From NCBI RefSeq assembly GCF_016411825.1, contig NZ_JAEKMH010000004.1:124001-188000 (forward strand): a DNA stretch of 64,000 nt, in the 5' to 3' direction. A program made the position numbers and the translations under genes. The notes beneath the pieces were generated by a model. The model did not search any database and was not told the DNA's origin. It was given only the letters and a program-made list of their open reading frames with translations. Below, one piece after another: positions 55,538 to 63,821 of the stretch. Each line of letters starts with the position of its first letter. The first letter of the stretch is position 1. This DNA is from Devosia sediminis. Lineage in GTDB: Bacteria; Pseudomonadota; Alphaproteobacteria; Rhizobiales; Devosiaceae.

Positions 55538-55592
55538 GCTCTTTGCTTCCGGAGCTTCTTTGTAACACCCCTCTATGTCAGGGGCAATCGGC

Positions 55593-55826
55593 TCATTCGC
55601 CTTCGTCTTCGTAGCTTGCGGAGCGGAGTTTCGCCAGTTTTCCGGGCAGACGAGACGGTGCGGGGGCAGGTCTGGAGACATCCTGCGTGAGCGCGTCATA
55701 GGCCGCAGCCGACATCATAACCAACTGCCTGCGGCCTCGTTTCGTCAGCAAAATCGGGCGTGTGAGCGCGATATCCACCAGCTCGCCCGGTCGGCGATTG
55801 AGATCCGACAAGGAGAATTCATCCAT
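55593..55826 (-). CDS. Phd/YefM-family antitoxin, apparently without partner toxin
   Basis: A 77-residue protein with the Phd/YefM N-terminal DNA-binding layout: MDEFSLSDLNRRPGELVDIA, then RPILLTKRGRRQLVMMSAAAYDAL. The C-terminal part would wrap around a toxin. AGGC precedes ATG 55826, whereas the ATG at 55847 lacks a site. No toxin gene is seen directly downstream or upstream, so it may be an orphan or a remnant. Confidence 0.78.
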   Translation of the reverse strand: MDEFSLSDLNRRPGELVDIALTRPILLTKRGRRQLVMMSAAAYDALTQDVSRPAPAPSRLPGKLAKLRSASYEDEGE

Positions 55827-55847
55827 GCGTCTGCCTATTATCTGCAT

Positions 55848-56273
55848 TAGCAGTGAAATACGTATAATGCATATGAGACGAGTTGGCTAGTCCCCTGTGC
55901 ATCCGGGTCCGCGTTCCCGACTCGGGCCAGCGCCGACCGACAGCGTCGAGCCGCTTTGCATGCCGAATGGCGAGAATCTGGAGATCGGCTCGAGAGAGAT
56001 TCAACCGCATTGACCCCGCTCTTGCTCCCCCCGCGGATCCGCAAGGCGAATGGCGGCGCAAAGGGGCCACGTCAAGGAGCGAGACGATCACCACAGGCTA
56101 TGATCGTGACGTTGGGTAGGCCGATGGAGAACCGAGGACGCGAGAGAGCCCTCACCCTCACGACTACCGAAGGACCGTCTTCCAGAGATGCCGCCGGCAC
56201 CGCCGCCAAGTCGGCGCCGCCGCGCGCAACCAGCGGCAACGGCCAATCGAACAAGGCAGTGCCGGGCCATCCC
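55848..56273. other. Gap between antitoxin and helicase genes without a recognisable gene
   Basis: The 426 bp contain no frame with a ribosome binding site or a recognised motif. The part next to the antitoxin start (55,850-55,880) is AT-rich and is probably its promoter. No integrase or att site is visible. Confidence 0.5.
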
Positions 56274-58802
56274 CTATTCGGTCAAGGGATCCAAATCGAG
56301 GCTCGCCAAGATGTTCTCAAGCCGCCATCCGGCCCTCTCGGTCTCGTCCGAAACGGCGATCACCCGTTCCATCGGGGTCAACCGCCTGAAGTCCTCCAGA
56401 AGCGCCAGTAGCTTCCGGCCCAATTCGGACATGGCAGAGGTTTGGCAAAGGCTCATTTGATCCGAAGGGTTCGCCTTGGCGTCCACCTTCCCTGCCGGAC
56501 CGACGAAAGCCAAACCCAAGCTGCGGTGCCCCGGGTTCTTGGCAGCCATGAACTCGAGATGGTCGTGACCCTGCCCGATGTCTTTCTTGAAATAGGTCGC
56601 CGGCGACTTCTTGTCCGTCTTGAGTTCGAACCCGACCTGCAACAGCTCTTCGTCGCAACGCCAAAGGACGTCCGGCCCGGTACCTTCGTCGTTGTCGGGC
56701 CTGGTGGAGTCGAACCCTAGCAGTTCGCCGAGCTGGCGGACGCCGGCCTCGGCAGCGTTGGAGTCGTCTCCCGCGATCGCAGCGAACGATACCTTCAGCT
56801 TGGACAGTTCGCTCTCGAATTTCTCGCCGTGGCTGTAACCCAAAACATCCATGAGCGCTCTTCCGAAGGGATTGAGGTCGGGACCTTCCTTCTTCTCGAC
56901 GCGTCCTCCGGATGGCCTTGGCAGGATCATGCCTCCGCCCAGCCGTCGCATCGCCTGTCCATATTGGATGAGCGCCGCATCACCATCGCCCTCGCGATCG
57001 AGGGCCGCTCCCAACCAAAGGGCGTGCCAGCCACCTAGCGGCGTGTCGTGCCGGGCGGTGACATCCACCGTCTTCTCCAATTCGCGGCGCGCTCCTGCCG
57101 GATCGCCATTCCACATCGCGGCGGCATACTTCGCCTCGCTCTGGGCGGCCTGCACAAGCGCCGGTTCGGCGTTGCGATGACGCTCGAGTTGGTCCTCGTC
57201 CAGTTCCGCCAGCTTCACCTCGCTCTGGTAATAGGCCAACCAACCCGGGTCGCGCGGGTCGCCGATCACCTTGTCGACGAGACCGATGGCCTGGTCCGAT
57301 TTCTTGATGCCGAAAGCCGTCTGCACTTCCCGCCCGATCAGGATCTGCTTCTGCAGCAGTGGCGGAAGCAGTGCCAGATGCCGGTCGTTGCCCAGCCATT
57401 TCCCCAGCTCGTCCCCCTCGATGAGGAACGCGCCGTAATCGCTCCGACCGCGGTTGATGCGGCCGAATAGCTGCGCCAACCTGTTGGCGATGCGCACGGC
57501 ATGCACGTTGTTCATGCGCAGGAATTCCCATTGGTAGCGCTCCAACAGCGAACTGCCCGAGGGCAACCCCTCCATGATCATGATGCGGCAAGTGTCGTTG
57601 GGCAGGTCGATGCCGTCGACCCGCGACACCAGCGTGAAGGCGCCTTCGTCGGCCTTTCGGAACGCGTGTAGTTCCCCGGTGAAGTTCTCCGGTTTAGGGG
57701 GAACCGCCAGATCGGCCCAATGCTTGGCCGTCTCGTAGTCGGGCACGGCGATGACCGCCTTTCGCCCTTCCACCAGCTTCTGCGCGAAGGCGGGGCCGAA
57801 GCCGCCCGCGATGTTGCGGCCTTCCACGATCAACCGCTCGCCCTTGCCGGCGTCGTTGGCCGGGGTGACGGTTACGTCCGGCAGGCGGCCGAACGCGCGG
57901 ACGAAATCGGTTTGGCTCTCCAGGGTGGCCGAGAGGTAGACTCGCCGGATTCCGTCCCGGAAGACGTCCAGCGCCAGGGAAGGCAGGAATGGCGGCGCAA
58001 GTTCGAAGACGCCGCGCGTGAACAACGCCGCGCAGGCATCGATATGATCTTCGAGCCACGCGAATGGATAAGACAGCCGCTCGTGGTCCTTGATCTCGTG
58101 CTTGAGAAGGATTTCGAGTAGCCTTGCGCTACGGTCGTAAAGGCCCTTGGGCGCGACGAAGGCGGTGGACTGGCGGCCAAGGTCGAGAGAGTCGCGGAAC
58201 TTTCCCGAGATGCCCAGGTCTTTGAAGTGCGGCTCGAAAAGCTGTGCGATCTCCGCGAACGCTTCCGGCAATTCGCGGGAGTCTATCCTGATCGTGAAGG
58301 AATCGCGCAACATACTCTCGGCGACATGGGCGTCGTCGAAGATGATCGCTTGTGGAAAATGGCGCTTGCGCAGCGCGCTGTGGCCGTTGAACAGCGCGGC
58401 GTAGGTCGTGATGCAGAAAGCCTTTCCGGTCTCGAATAGCTCGTTCGAGAAATTTCTCCTCGTCCTCGTAGTATGCGCGATGCCGATCCGTTTCGCTTCG
58501 GCAGCGGTCTGCTCCACCAGGTCGACGGTCGAGCAGAGATAGAGGACGTTCTGCAGGCCTTCGTTCACGAGAGACTGGGCGATGAGCAGGCCCACGATGG
58601 TCTTCCCTGCACCGGTATCCAAGGAAACCAGCACGTCGGGACGTTTGCGCGCCGCATGCCAGTCCACGAGGGCCTTGTCCTGGCCACGCCAGAGATCGTT
58701 GAAAGTGCCTGGAAGGCTCGGCAAGGCTTCGAAGATCTTCACCGGGTCGACTGGCGAGGGAGCCTTCTTGGTGCTTCCTAATTTCGAAAAATCCATTTCC
58801 AT
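56274..58802 (-). CDS. XPD/DinG-like superfamily 2 helicase fused to a PD-(D/E)XK-like nuclease domain
   Basis: An 842-residue protein. Helicase motifs are Walker A DTGAGKT (62-68), motif II FDDAH (155-159, DDAH in place of DEAH), YLSATLES (motif III, 289-296), GIDLPNDTCRIMIMEGLPSG (407-415 core) and motif VI QLFGRINRG (444-452). The pattern around motifs V and VI is that of Rad3/XPD/DinG proteins, but the four iron-sulfur cysteines are not seen. The C-terminal segment has GPDVLW (709-714) and FELKTDKK (725-732), matching a PD-(D/E)XK metal-dependent nuclease. The start at 58802 follows AGGTGA. It probably unwinds and cuts DNA or RNA; a defence role is plausible but unproven. Confidence 0.8.
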   Translation of the reverse strand: MEMDFSKLGSTKKAPSPVDPVKIFEALPSLPGTFNDLWRGQDKALVDWHAARKRPDVLVSLDTGAGKTIVGLLIAQSLVNEGLQNVLYLCSTVDLVEQTAAEAKRIGIAHTTRTRRNFSNELFETGKAFCITTYAALFNGHSALRKRHFPQAIIFDDAHVAESMLRDSFTIRIDSRELPEAFAEIAQLFEPHFKDLGISGKFRDSLDLGRQSTAFVAPKGLYDRSARLLEILLKHEIKDHERLSYPFAWLEDHIDACAALFTRGVFELAPPFLPSLALDVFRDGIRRVYLSATLESQTDFVRAFGRLPDVTVTPANDAGKGERLIVEGRNIAGGFGPAFAQKLVEGRKAVIAVPDYETAKHWADLAVPPKPENFTGELHAFRKADEGAFTLVSRVDGIDLPNDTCRIMIMEGLPSGSSLLERYQWEFLRMNNVHAVRIANRLAQLFGRINRGRSDYGAFLIEGDELGKWLGNDRHLALLPPLLQKQILIGREVQTAFGIKKSDQAIGLVDKVIGDPRDPGWLAYYQSEVKLAELDEDQLERHRNAEPALVQAAQSEAKYAAAMWNGDPAGARRELEKTVDVTARHDTPLGGWHALWLGAALDREGDGDAALIQYGQAMRRLGGGMILPRPSGGRVEKKEGPDLNPFGRALMDVLGYSHGEKFESELSKLKVSFAAIAGDDSNAAEAGVRQLGELLGFDSTRPDNDEGTGPDVLWRCDEELLQVGFELKTDKKSPATYFKKDIGQGHDHLEFMAAKNPGHRSLGLAFVGPAGKVDAKANPSDQMSLCQTSAMSELGRKLLALLEDFRRLTPMERVIAVSDETERAGWRLENILASLDLDPLTE

Positions 58803-58973
58803 GCAATCACCTGCCGACTCGACGCTACGCCGGTAATTCCGGCAGATGCGAAACTAATCGGAGGGGCGACGACACTTCAAGGCTCGGCGGAGATTGCGAA
58901 CGACCAGTCGTCGACGCATCGACCACCGCTGCGCTTCTCCCAAATTCTAGTGGCAGGGATGTTTTGAGGTGGA

Positions 58974-59270
58974 TCAGCGCAGCGCGGCGGACTGCTTGCT
59001 TTCTGCCGCTTGGACAAATTCTTCGGTGAGAAGTTCCTGAACGTGATGGCGGACCGCCCGTACCATCAAAGTCTTGACTTCGTATGTTTCCAACATGTCC
59101 GGCTTTGCCGCGATCACCGCGGCGAGCCACGCCCCTCGGCAGTTGGTGCCGACGATGTCGTCGGTGACCGTCTCGGAAACATGCTCGATCTCTGCGCGCG
59201 CATCTCCTTCGTGAAGCCGGTCTGCGACCCTTGCTCTGGCCTCGTCTACGAGGGCTTCATACACCGACAT
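58974..59270 (-). CDS. Small protein of unknown function
   Basis: A 98-residue, probably helical protein starting MSVYEALVDEARARVADRL. AAAGGAG lies 6-7 bases before ATG 59270, a strong ribosome binding site that decides the start. It is read in the same direction as the helicase-nuclease gene, 172 bp upstream of it. No family is recognised. Confidence 0.6.
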   Translation of the reverse strand: MSVYEALVDEARARVADRLHEGDARAEIEHVSETVTDDIVGTNCRGAWLAAVIAAKPDMLETYEVKTLMVRAVRHHVQELLTEEFVQAAESKQSAALR

Positions 59271-59409
59271 GGCGATCTCCTTTGCTTGCTGCGAAAGGAT
59301 CGTCTGGAAGCTTGAAAGGAACCAGCCGGATTGCGCGTCTACGCCATGCCGGGTCGCGTAGACGACGTTCCTCCCCATACCGTCGGCGTTCACCTGCAAG
59401 TGGATGGAT

Positions 59410-59631
59410 CTAGTCGGCGTGATCGTCGCCATAGCCGGTCTTCACGCCTACTGCGTTCCGATCGACAAAGCCCTCAAGCATCATGGGCTGGAAGTCGCGA
59501 ATGAGTTCGACATCGCCCGACACAACGCACAGTCGGCGGCTGAGAGCCCCGCAACACTCGACGACTACAGCGAGTTCCTGGGCAAGCCGACCTGGAACCA
59601 AGCACCCGATCGTTGATACTGCTTCCTGCAT
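59410..59631 (-). CDS. Doubtful 73-residue open frame
   Basis: A frame from ATG 59631 ending GVKTGYGDDHAD has protein-like composition (for example VVSGDVELIRDFQPMMLEGF) but only a distant AGGT site. It lies in the 456-bp gap between the small protein and the MerB-like gene. It may be a fragment of a decayed gene. Confidence 0.25.
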   Translation of the reverse strand: MQEAVSTIGCLVPGRLAQELAVVVECCGALSRRLCVVSGDVELIRDFQPMMLEGFVDRNAVGVKTGYGDDHAD

Positions 59632-59726
59632 GTAACGCCGACCTACCTTCTCTTGTGTAGATGCCGGTGCGGCGCAGGATAGGCACCTGGGCCACACCGA
59701 CACGGACCGGCTCCGAGCCGTTCGCT

Positions 59727-60374
59727 CTAGAACATGTCGGCAAGATCCTTTGTGCCGGTCCACAGCTCGGCGATCGGCGCGCATGCCAGATCGGAATCGG
59801 CAGCGACCGCGGCTTCCGCCTTCTCGCGGTCGATGTAGATGTTCACCCGGTTGCAGTAGACCTTGCGGATGTCGCCGCCATGCGCCGGCGCGAGGGTGAA
59901 CCAGGCGTCCGGATGCGAAAGGTTTTCGAGGCCCTTTTGGGTCACGGTGAAGGTGATGGTTTCTCCAGACGCCGGGCATTTCGTCGAGCTGGGCGCGTCC
60001 AGGCCGAGAACGATCGGGAACATGACGATGTCGCAGACGCACCAGTTATAGAACCGGCGCCCCTTGATCTCCGAAACGTGCACTGCCGAGCGCTCGTCCG
60101 CGATCAACGAGATGCCCGCGCCGACGATGTCGCCGGCAGCATTCACCTCCAAACCGTAGTCGCGGTCGTTGAAGAACTTGATCATCCCCGTGGCACGATG
60201 CTCTTCGGGCAGCATCGCGTCTGCGACGTGGACGGGAAGCGGCCCGTGGTCGATCAGATAGTTGGCTATCTTCCCGCCCTCACGGATCAGCTCCTGCCCC
60301 TCCGGCTTGCGCCACTTGTTCAGAAGCGCGTGGTCGACGGCTTCGTATTTCTTCCGCTGGTCAGTGGTCGTCAT
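59727..60374 (-). CDS. MerB-like (organomercurial lyase family) protein
   Basis: A 215-residue protein, the usual size of MerB. The segment FYNWCVCDIVMFPIVLG keeps the MerB pattern W-C-x-x-D-x-x-x-F-P, with the catalytic cysteine and aspartate, and KVYCNRVNIYID places a second cysteine where MerB has its other one. MerB cleaves carbon-mercury bonds. No merA, merR, merT or merP gene is near, so the protein may act on other substrates or in another pathway. ATG 60374 follows GGAG by 7 bases. Confidence 0.75.
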   Translation of the reverse strand: MTTTDQRKKYEAVDHALLNKWRKPEGQELIREGGKIANYLIDHGPLPVHVADAMLPEEHRATGMIKFFNDRDYGLEVNAAGDIVGAGISLIADERSAVHVSEIKGRRFYNWCVCDIVMFPIVLGLDAPSSTKCPASGETITFTVTQKGLENLSHPDAWFTLAPAHGGDIRKVYCNRVNIYIDREKAEAAVAADSDLACAPIAELWTGTKDLADMF

Positions 60375-60426
60375 GACGATCTCCATCTTCAAGGTCTGCA
60401 CACGATGTGCGGCCACAACAAAGCAT

Positions 60427-60436
60427 ACCGTACGGT
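60427..60436. promoter_or_regulatory. Perfect 10-bp palindrome upstream of the MerB-like gene
   Basis: ACCGTACGGT lies 53 bp before the ATG at 60374. Its form is like operators of TetR-type regulators. No regulator gene is adjacent within the window. Confidence 0.35.
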
Positions 60437-60484
60437 TGGTAGGTTAGGAAGAGCAATTCGGTGTGACGCCGCTTTTGTGATCGA

Positions 60485-60787
60485 ATGAATGATACATTGC
60501 TCGGGTCCCTGCCATTCGACGCCTTCCTGAGGACCAAGGGCTTCTTGCCTCGGCTCGACACGCACATCGCCGAAATGCCTGGCCCATTGTTCGTGACGAT
60601 CTTTCGACCAACCCAGAAGAGCTCGGTCTGCGGCTGGTCGTGGCGGACATCATGGGATGACTGAGATCAACTACAAGGCATGCAACGAACTGTCGGTCAT
60701 CGCTCAGTTCGTCCATAAGCAGGCTATGTCCTGACCATGGTATCCCAAGGGAGTCCCGACAATCAGCCTTTCAAGTTCCACATCTGA
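60485..60787 (+). pseudogene. Frameshifted coding relic, weak resemblance to the end of a PIWI domain
   Basis: Three successive frames give protein-like pieces that join in order: MPGPLFVTIF (about 60,575-60,604), then DLSTNPEELGLRLVVADIMG (to about 60,657), then MTEINYKACNELSVIAQFV, and finally a frame ending QPFKFHI with a stop at 60785-60787. The pieces resemble the last strands and helix of Argonaute/PIWI domains, where an L-T-x-x-N-Y-type motif is followed by a P-V-T-type strand and a short hydrophobic C-terminus. At least three shifts are needed, so no functional protein is made. The family guess comes from pattern memory only. Confidence 0.35.
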
Positions 60788-60932
60788 CCGTCGCTGTCGC
60801 CCATCTGGCCAGCCGGGCGCGGCGACCGCGCGGACCTTGGAACATCTGCCGTACGCATCCCGAAGGGCGCCACCAATGCGAAGCCGAAGTTGCTTCCATG
60901 GCCTTACCTATCGCTCGGGACCTTAGGGAGCT

Positions 60933-63452
60933 TTACCGCATCAATCCTGACAGAATCCCGGTATCGCCCTCGCCGGAGTCCCGTATCGAATTCTGGTACA
61001 ACTCGAAGACGACCTTCCGAAGATCATCGACGTCGTTGTTTCGGATCGCCTTCTCGCCCCGCTCGGCAAGGCGATCGTGCAGACCCTTATCGATGGCGTT
61101 GAACCTGGCGTCGACGAGGTTCTCGTACCTGGCGACCCAGAATGCGGGTTGCTTCAGCAGGAACGCGTTGAGCATGGCCGAGGCTTCCTCTAGGGCGTGA
61201 CGGCTCCCTTGGAAGTCGTTGCGACGCAAATCATCCCTGGCAGACGCAAGTTGACGACCGATGTTGGTGTTCGTTGCAGGTTCGACCTCGGCGGCGAAAT
61301 AGCGCGTATAATGGTTCTCGAAGTCGTCGATCTCCATCTGCATCACGGCTGCTACGTTGGCCGGGTGATGCCTGAGACGGTGGATTTCCTGGCGGATGAA
61401 CCTGGTTTCCTGTGTCACCATGCGCCTGGTATCCGCCTCGGGCGAGAGGGATACGGCGGTCTCCTGAGCCTCCAGCTTCCCGCGCAACGCGCTTGATTGA
61501 CCGCCGATCCTGTTGCCAAGTGCGCGCTCGAGCTGCTCCAGATCCTTGCGAGCTTCGTCGATGCCTTCGCGAGCGAGCATGGCGCCGTCTTCGCCGTCGA
61601 AATTGAAGGCCGAGGGGACGTACATGTTTTCCAGGCTGTGATAGAGCCCGATGTCGGGCATCTCGAAGTGACAGTGCAGAAGGCTGTTCTCATCGATGCT
61701 CCAGTGGACATTGACCCGGTCGCCTTTCCGGATGATCTGGCCCGGAGCCAGGCCGTCCCCCTTGAGTTCGAAGGAGCCGACTGCAAGGTTGAGTGCCGGG
61801 TCGTCGACGCCGTCCGCCTGCTCGAACAGCTCGAAAACCAGTGAAGACTTCTCGCCAGCCCTAAGATCGCGAGAGGCACGGAACGATTCCATGCCGCGGG
61901 CGGGTGTCGGCGAGCCCTTCTTCGCGATGGTATGCAGCACGTTCTGTTCGCCACCGGGGCCGCCCTTCACCAGCTTGATCGCCAGGTTGTGCATCAATGG
62001 CATGCCGTCTGCGGTCGCCGTCAGCCGGTTGATTTGCAGAGTAGTGCTGGCTTGGGAGTCCAGCATGCCGTCCACACCGAACACCGACACCCGAACGTCG
62101 TTCGCTCCCGTTCTCGGTAGCGGAACCCCTTTCACGTCGACGGTTGCGGTCAACGGCAGTTTACCGGATGTCCAGCCGTTCGACGCTTCCACCTGAACAT
62201 GCAGTCCGGGCGGCGGCGGGGTGTCGCTCTTGATCTTCAAGGTCGTCGCCGCGGCGGCGGTGTTGTCGACATACTCGTAACGCAGCCTCAAGGGCGAAGA
62301 CGTGACCTTGCTGGTCCTGCCTGTCCGCGAGGTCGTCGCCCCGTCATCGGACCAGCTCCTGCCGGATGCGAAGATCGCGGCGCCGGTAGCGACAGCGGTC
62401 ATGGGATCGATTTTGGTGTCCAGGGAGATCCCGAGCTCGAAAGCTACCTGTTCGCGAACGTACGGCATGCGACTTGGGCCGCCAATCATGACGATGCTGT
62501 CCATGTCTCCCGGCGAGTAACCGTTCGAAGACAACAATGTCCGGCATTCCGCTATGGACCGTTCGACGTTTTCGGAGATCAACTCCTCGAGAATCGAACG
62601 TGTGACTTCGACATCAAGATAGATGTCGTTACCTGACTGGTCCTTCGTTCCCACCTGGGTCTCGTCAGCCGAAACGAAGTCGGTGTGCTGGGAGGACAGC
62701 GCGATCTTGCAAAGCTCAGCACGATAGGAGGCGATTCGTATGAGCCGGGAATAGCGGGGATCGGCTTGGAAGTTTTCCGGCAGGTCGAAGGTCTTGAGGA
62801 GCCAAGGCCGTACAAGATTGTTGACGATGGCACGGTCGAAGTCGGCACCGCCAAGCATGTTCACTCCAGCATGGGCCACGATGGTGATGTTTCCGGAAAT
62901 ACCCTGGACAATGGCGGCGTCGAAGGTTCCTCCGCCTAGGTCGTAGACGAGGAACTGACCCGATCCGCCGCCGATGCCGGCGTTTGCCGACATGGCAGCC
63001 GCTATCGGCTCCTGCAACAGCGCGACCTTGTCCAGACCGGCCAGCCTCGCCGCGCGCATGGTCGCTTCCGACTGCATCTGGTTGAAGGCGGCAGGAATTG
63101 TGATGACCGTACCTTCGATCTTCAGGTCGGGAAGATCGCGTCTCGCCTGCGCCACTAGGCTCTTGATGACTTCCGCGCTGGCTTCTTCCGGCGTCAACGC
63201 ACGTTCGGTGCCCGGAAATTCGATAACGCTTGCCGTCCCCATGAGGCGCTTGAACTTCTGCTGTACGCTCTGCGGGGAGAAAGCGGATTGGTCATAGGCC
63301 TTTCGGCCGACGAACAAGCCGCCTCGGCGGTCTACCATAATGGCGCTAGGCATGACGTCCATGCCCTCGACCGTCTTGAACAGTTTAAGGGTTTCGCCGT
63401 CGGAACCGACGATGGCCGAGTTTGAGGTGCCGAGATCGATGCCAAGAAACAT
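60933..63452 (-). CDS. Divergent Hsp70/DnaK-family protein with extended C-terminal region
   Basis: An 839-residue Hsp70 relative, about 200 residues longer than DnaK. The ATPase domain (1-370) has FLGIDLGTSNSAIVGSD, the phosphate-2 loop YDLGGGTFDAAIV and the adenosine motif VMIGGPSRMPYV. A beta-rich region follows (about 385-560), then a second beta domain and a long helical part (about 640-839) unlike the DnaK lid; the EEVD-like tail is absent. AAGGAGG precedes ATG 63452. It lies 9 bp after a GrpE-like gene, so it probably works as a dedicated chaperone or switch with its own exchange factor. Substrates are unknown. Confidence 0.88.
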   Translation of the reverse strand: MFLGIDLGTSNSAIVGSDGETLKLFKTVEGMDVMPSAIMVDRRGGLFVGRKAYDQSAFSPQSVQQKFKRLMGTASVIEFPGTERALTPEEASAEVIKSLVAQARRDLPDLKIEGTVITIPAAFNQMQSEATMRAARLAGLDKVALLQEPIAAAMSANAGIGGGSGQFLVYDLGGGTFDAAIVQGISGNITIVAHAGVNMLGGADFDRAIVNNLVRPWLLKTFDLPENFQADPRYSRLIRIASYRAELCKIALSSQHTDFVSADETQVGTKDQSGNDIYLDVEVTRSILEELISENVERSIAECRTLLSSNGYSPGDMDSIVMIGGPSRMPYVREQVAFELGISLDTKIDPMTAVATGAAIFASGRSWSDDGATTSRTGRTSKVTSSPLRLRYEYVDNTAAAATTLKIKSDTPPPPGLHVQVEASNGWTSGKLPLTATVDVKGVPLPRTGANDVRVSVFGVDGMLDSQASTTLQINRLTATADGMPLMHNLAIKLVKGGPGGEQNVLHTIAKKGSPTPARGMESFRASRDLRAGEKSSLVFELFEQADGVDDPALNLAVGSFELKGDGLAPGQIIRKGDRVNVHWSIDENSLLHCHFEMPDIGLYHSLENMYVPSAFNFDGEDGAMLAREGIDEARKDLEQLERALGNRIGGQSSALRGKLEAQETAVSLSPEADTRRMVTQETRFIRQEIHRLRHHPANVAAVMQMEIDDFENHYTRYFAAEVEPATNTNIGRQLASARDDLRRNDFQGSRHALEEASAMLNAFLLKQPAFWVARYENLVDARFNAIDKGLHDRLAERGEKAIRNNDVDDLRKVVFELYQNSIRDSGEGDTGILSGLMR

Positions 63453-63461
63453 AAGGCCTCC

Positions 63462-63821
63462 TTAAGTTTGTTCCGCCCGCAGGAAGACCCTGCCGGTCTT
63501 GATGACCGTGGTGCCGAGGATGATCGCGGGTTCCAAGGTCTGCTCGACGACCGGATCGCCTCCGGCGAAGTCGTCGGCGTTGACCGCCGCCACCGGAAGG
63601 TTGGTCGAGAATGCGACGCCGTCGAAGGTCTCGACGTGCATCCCGTGTCTTTCGAGAATGGTGACGAGGCGGCGGCTTCCATAACGCGCCTGCGCGACCA
63701 GTCCCGCCTTTTGGTTTTCCGGGGCGGCTTCGACCACCCGCTCATAGTTCCTCAACAGCTTCCAGAACTCGGCGGCCAGCTCTGCCATGTCTACTGTCCT
63801 GTCATCGATCGCTTCGTTCAA
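63462..63821 (-). CDS. Small GrpE-like nucleotide-exchange factor
   Basis: A 119-residue protein: a helical N-terminal part (ELAAEFWKLLRNYERVVEAA) and a beta domain whose pattern, HGMHVETFDGVAFS followed by VEQTLEPAIILGTTVIKTG, resembles the GrpE beta domain that opens Hsp70. The long GrpE coiled coil is shortened. The start is TTG at 63821, in a 4-base TTGA overlap with the stop of the upstream gene and preceded by GGAGG, so it appears translationally coupled. It is followed directly by the Hsp70 gene. Confidence 0.7.
   Translation of the reverse strand: MNEAIDDRTVDMAELAAEFWKLLRNYERVVEAAPENQKAGLVAQARYGSRRLVTILERHGMHVETFDGVAFSTNLPVAAVNADDFAGGDPVVEQTLEPAIILGTTVIKTGRVFLRAEQT

Noticed and set aside
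55819-56094. 91-codon minus-strand frame upstream of and overlapping the antitoxin start
   Set aside because: No ribosome binding site, no recognised motif and an Arg/His/Ser-rich composition typical of non-coding GC-rich sequence.
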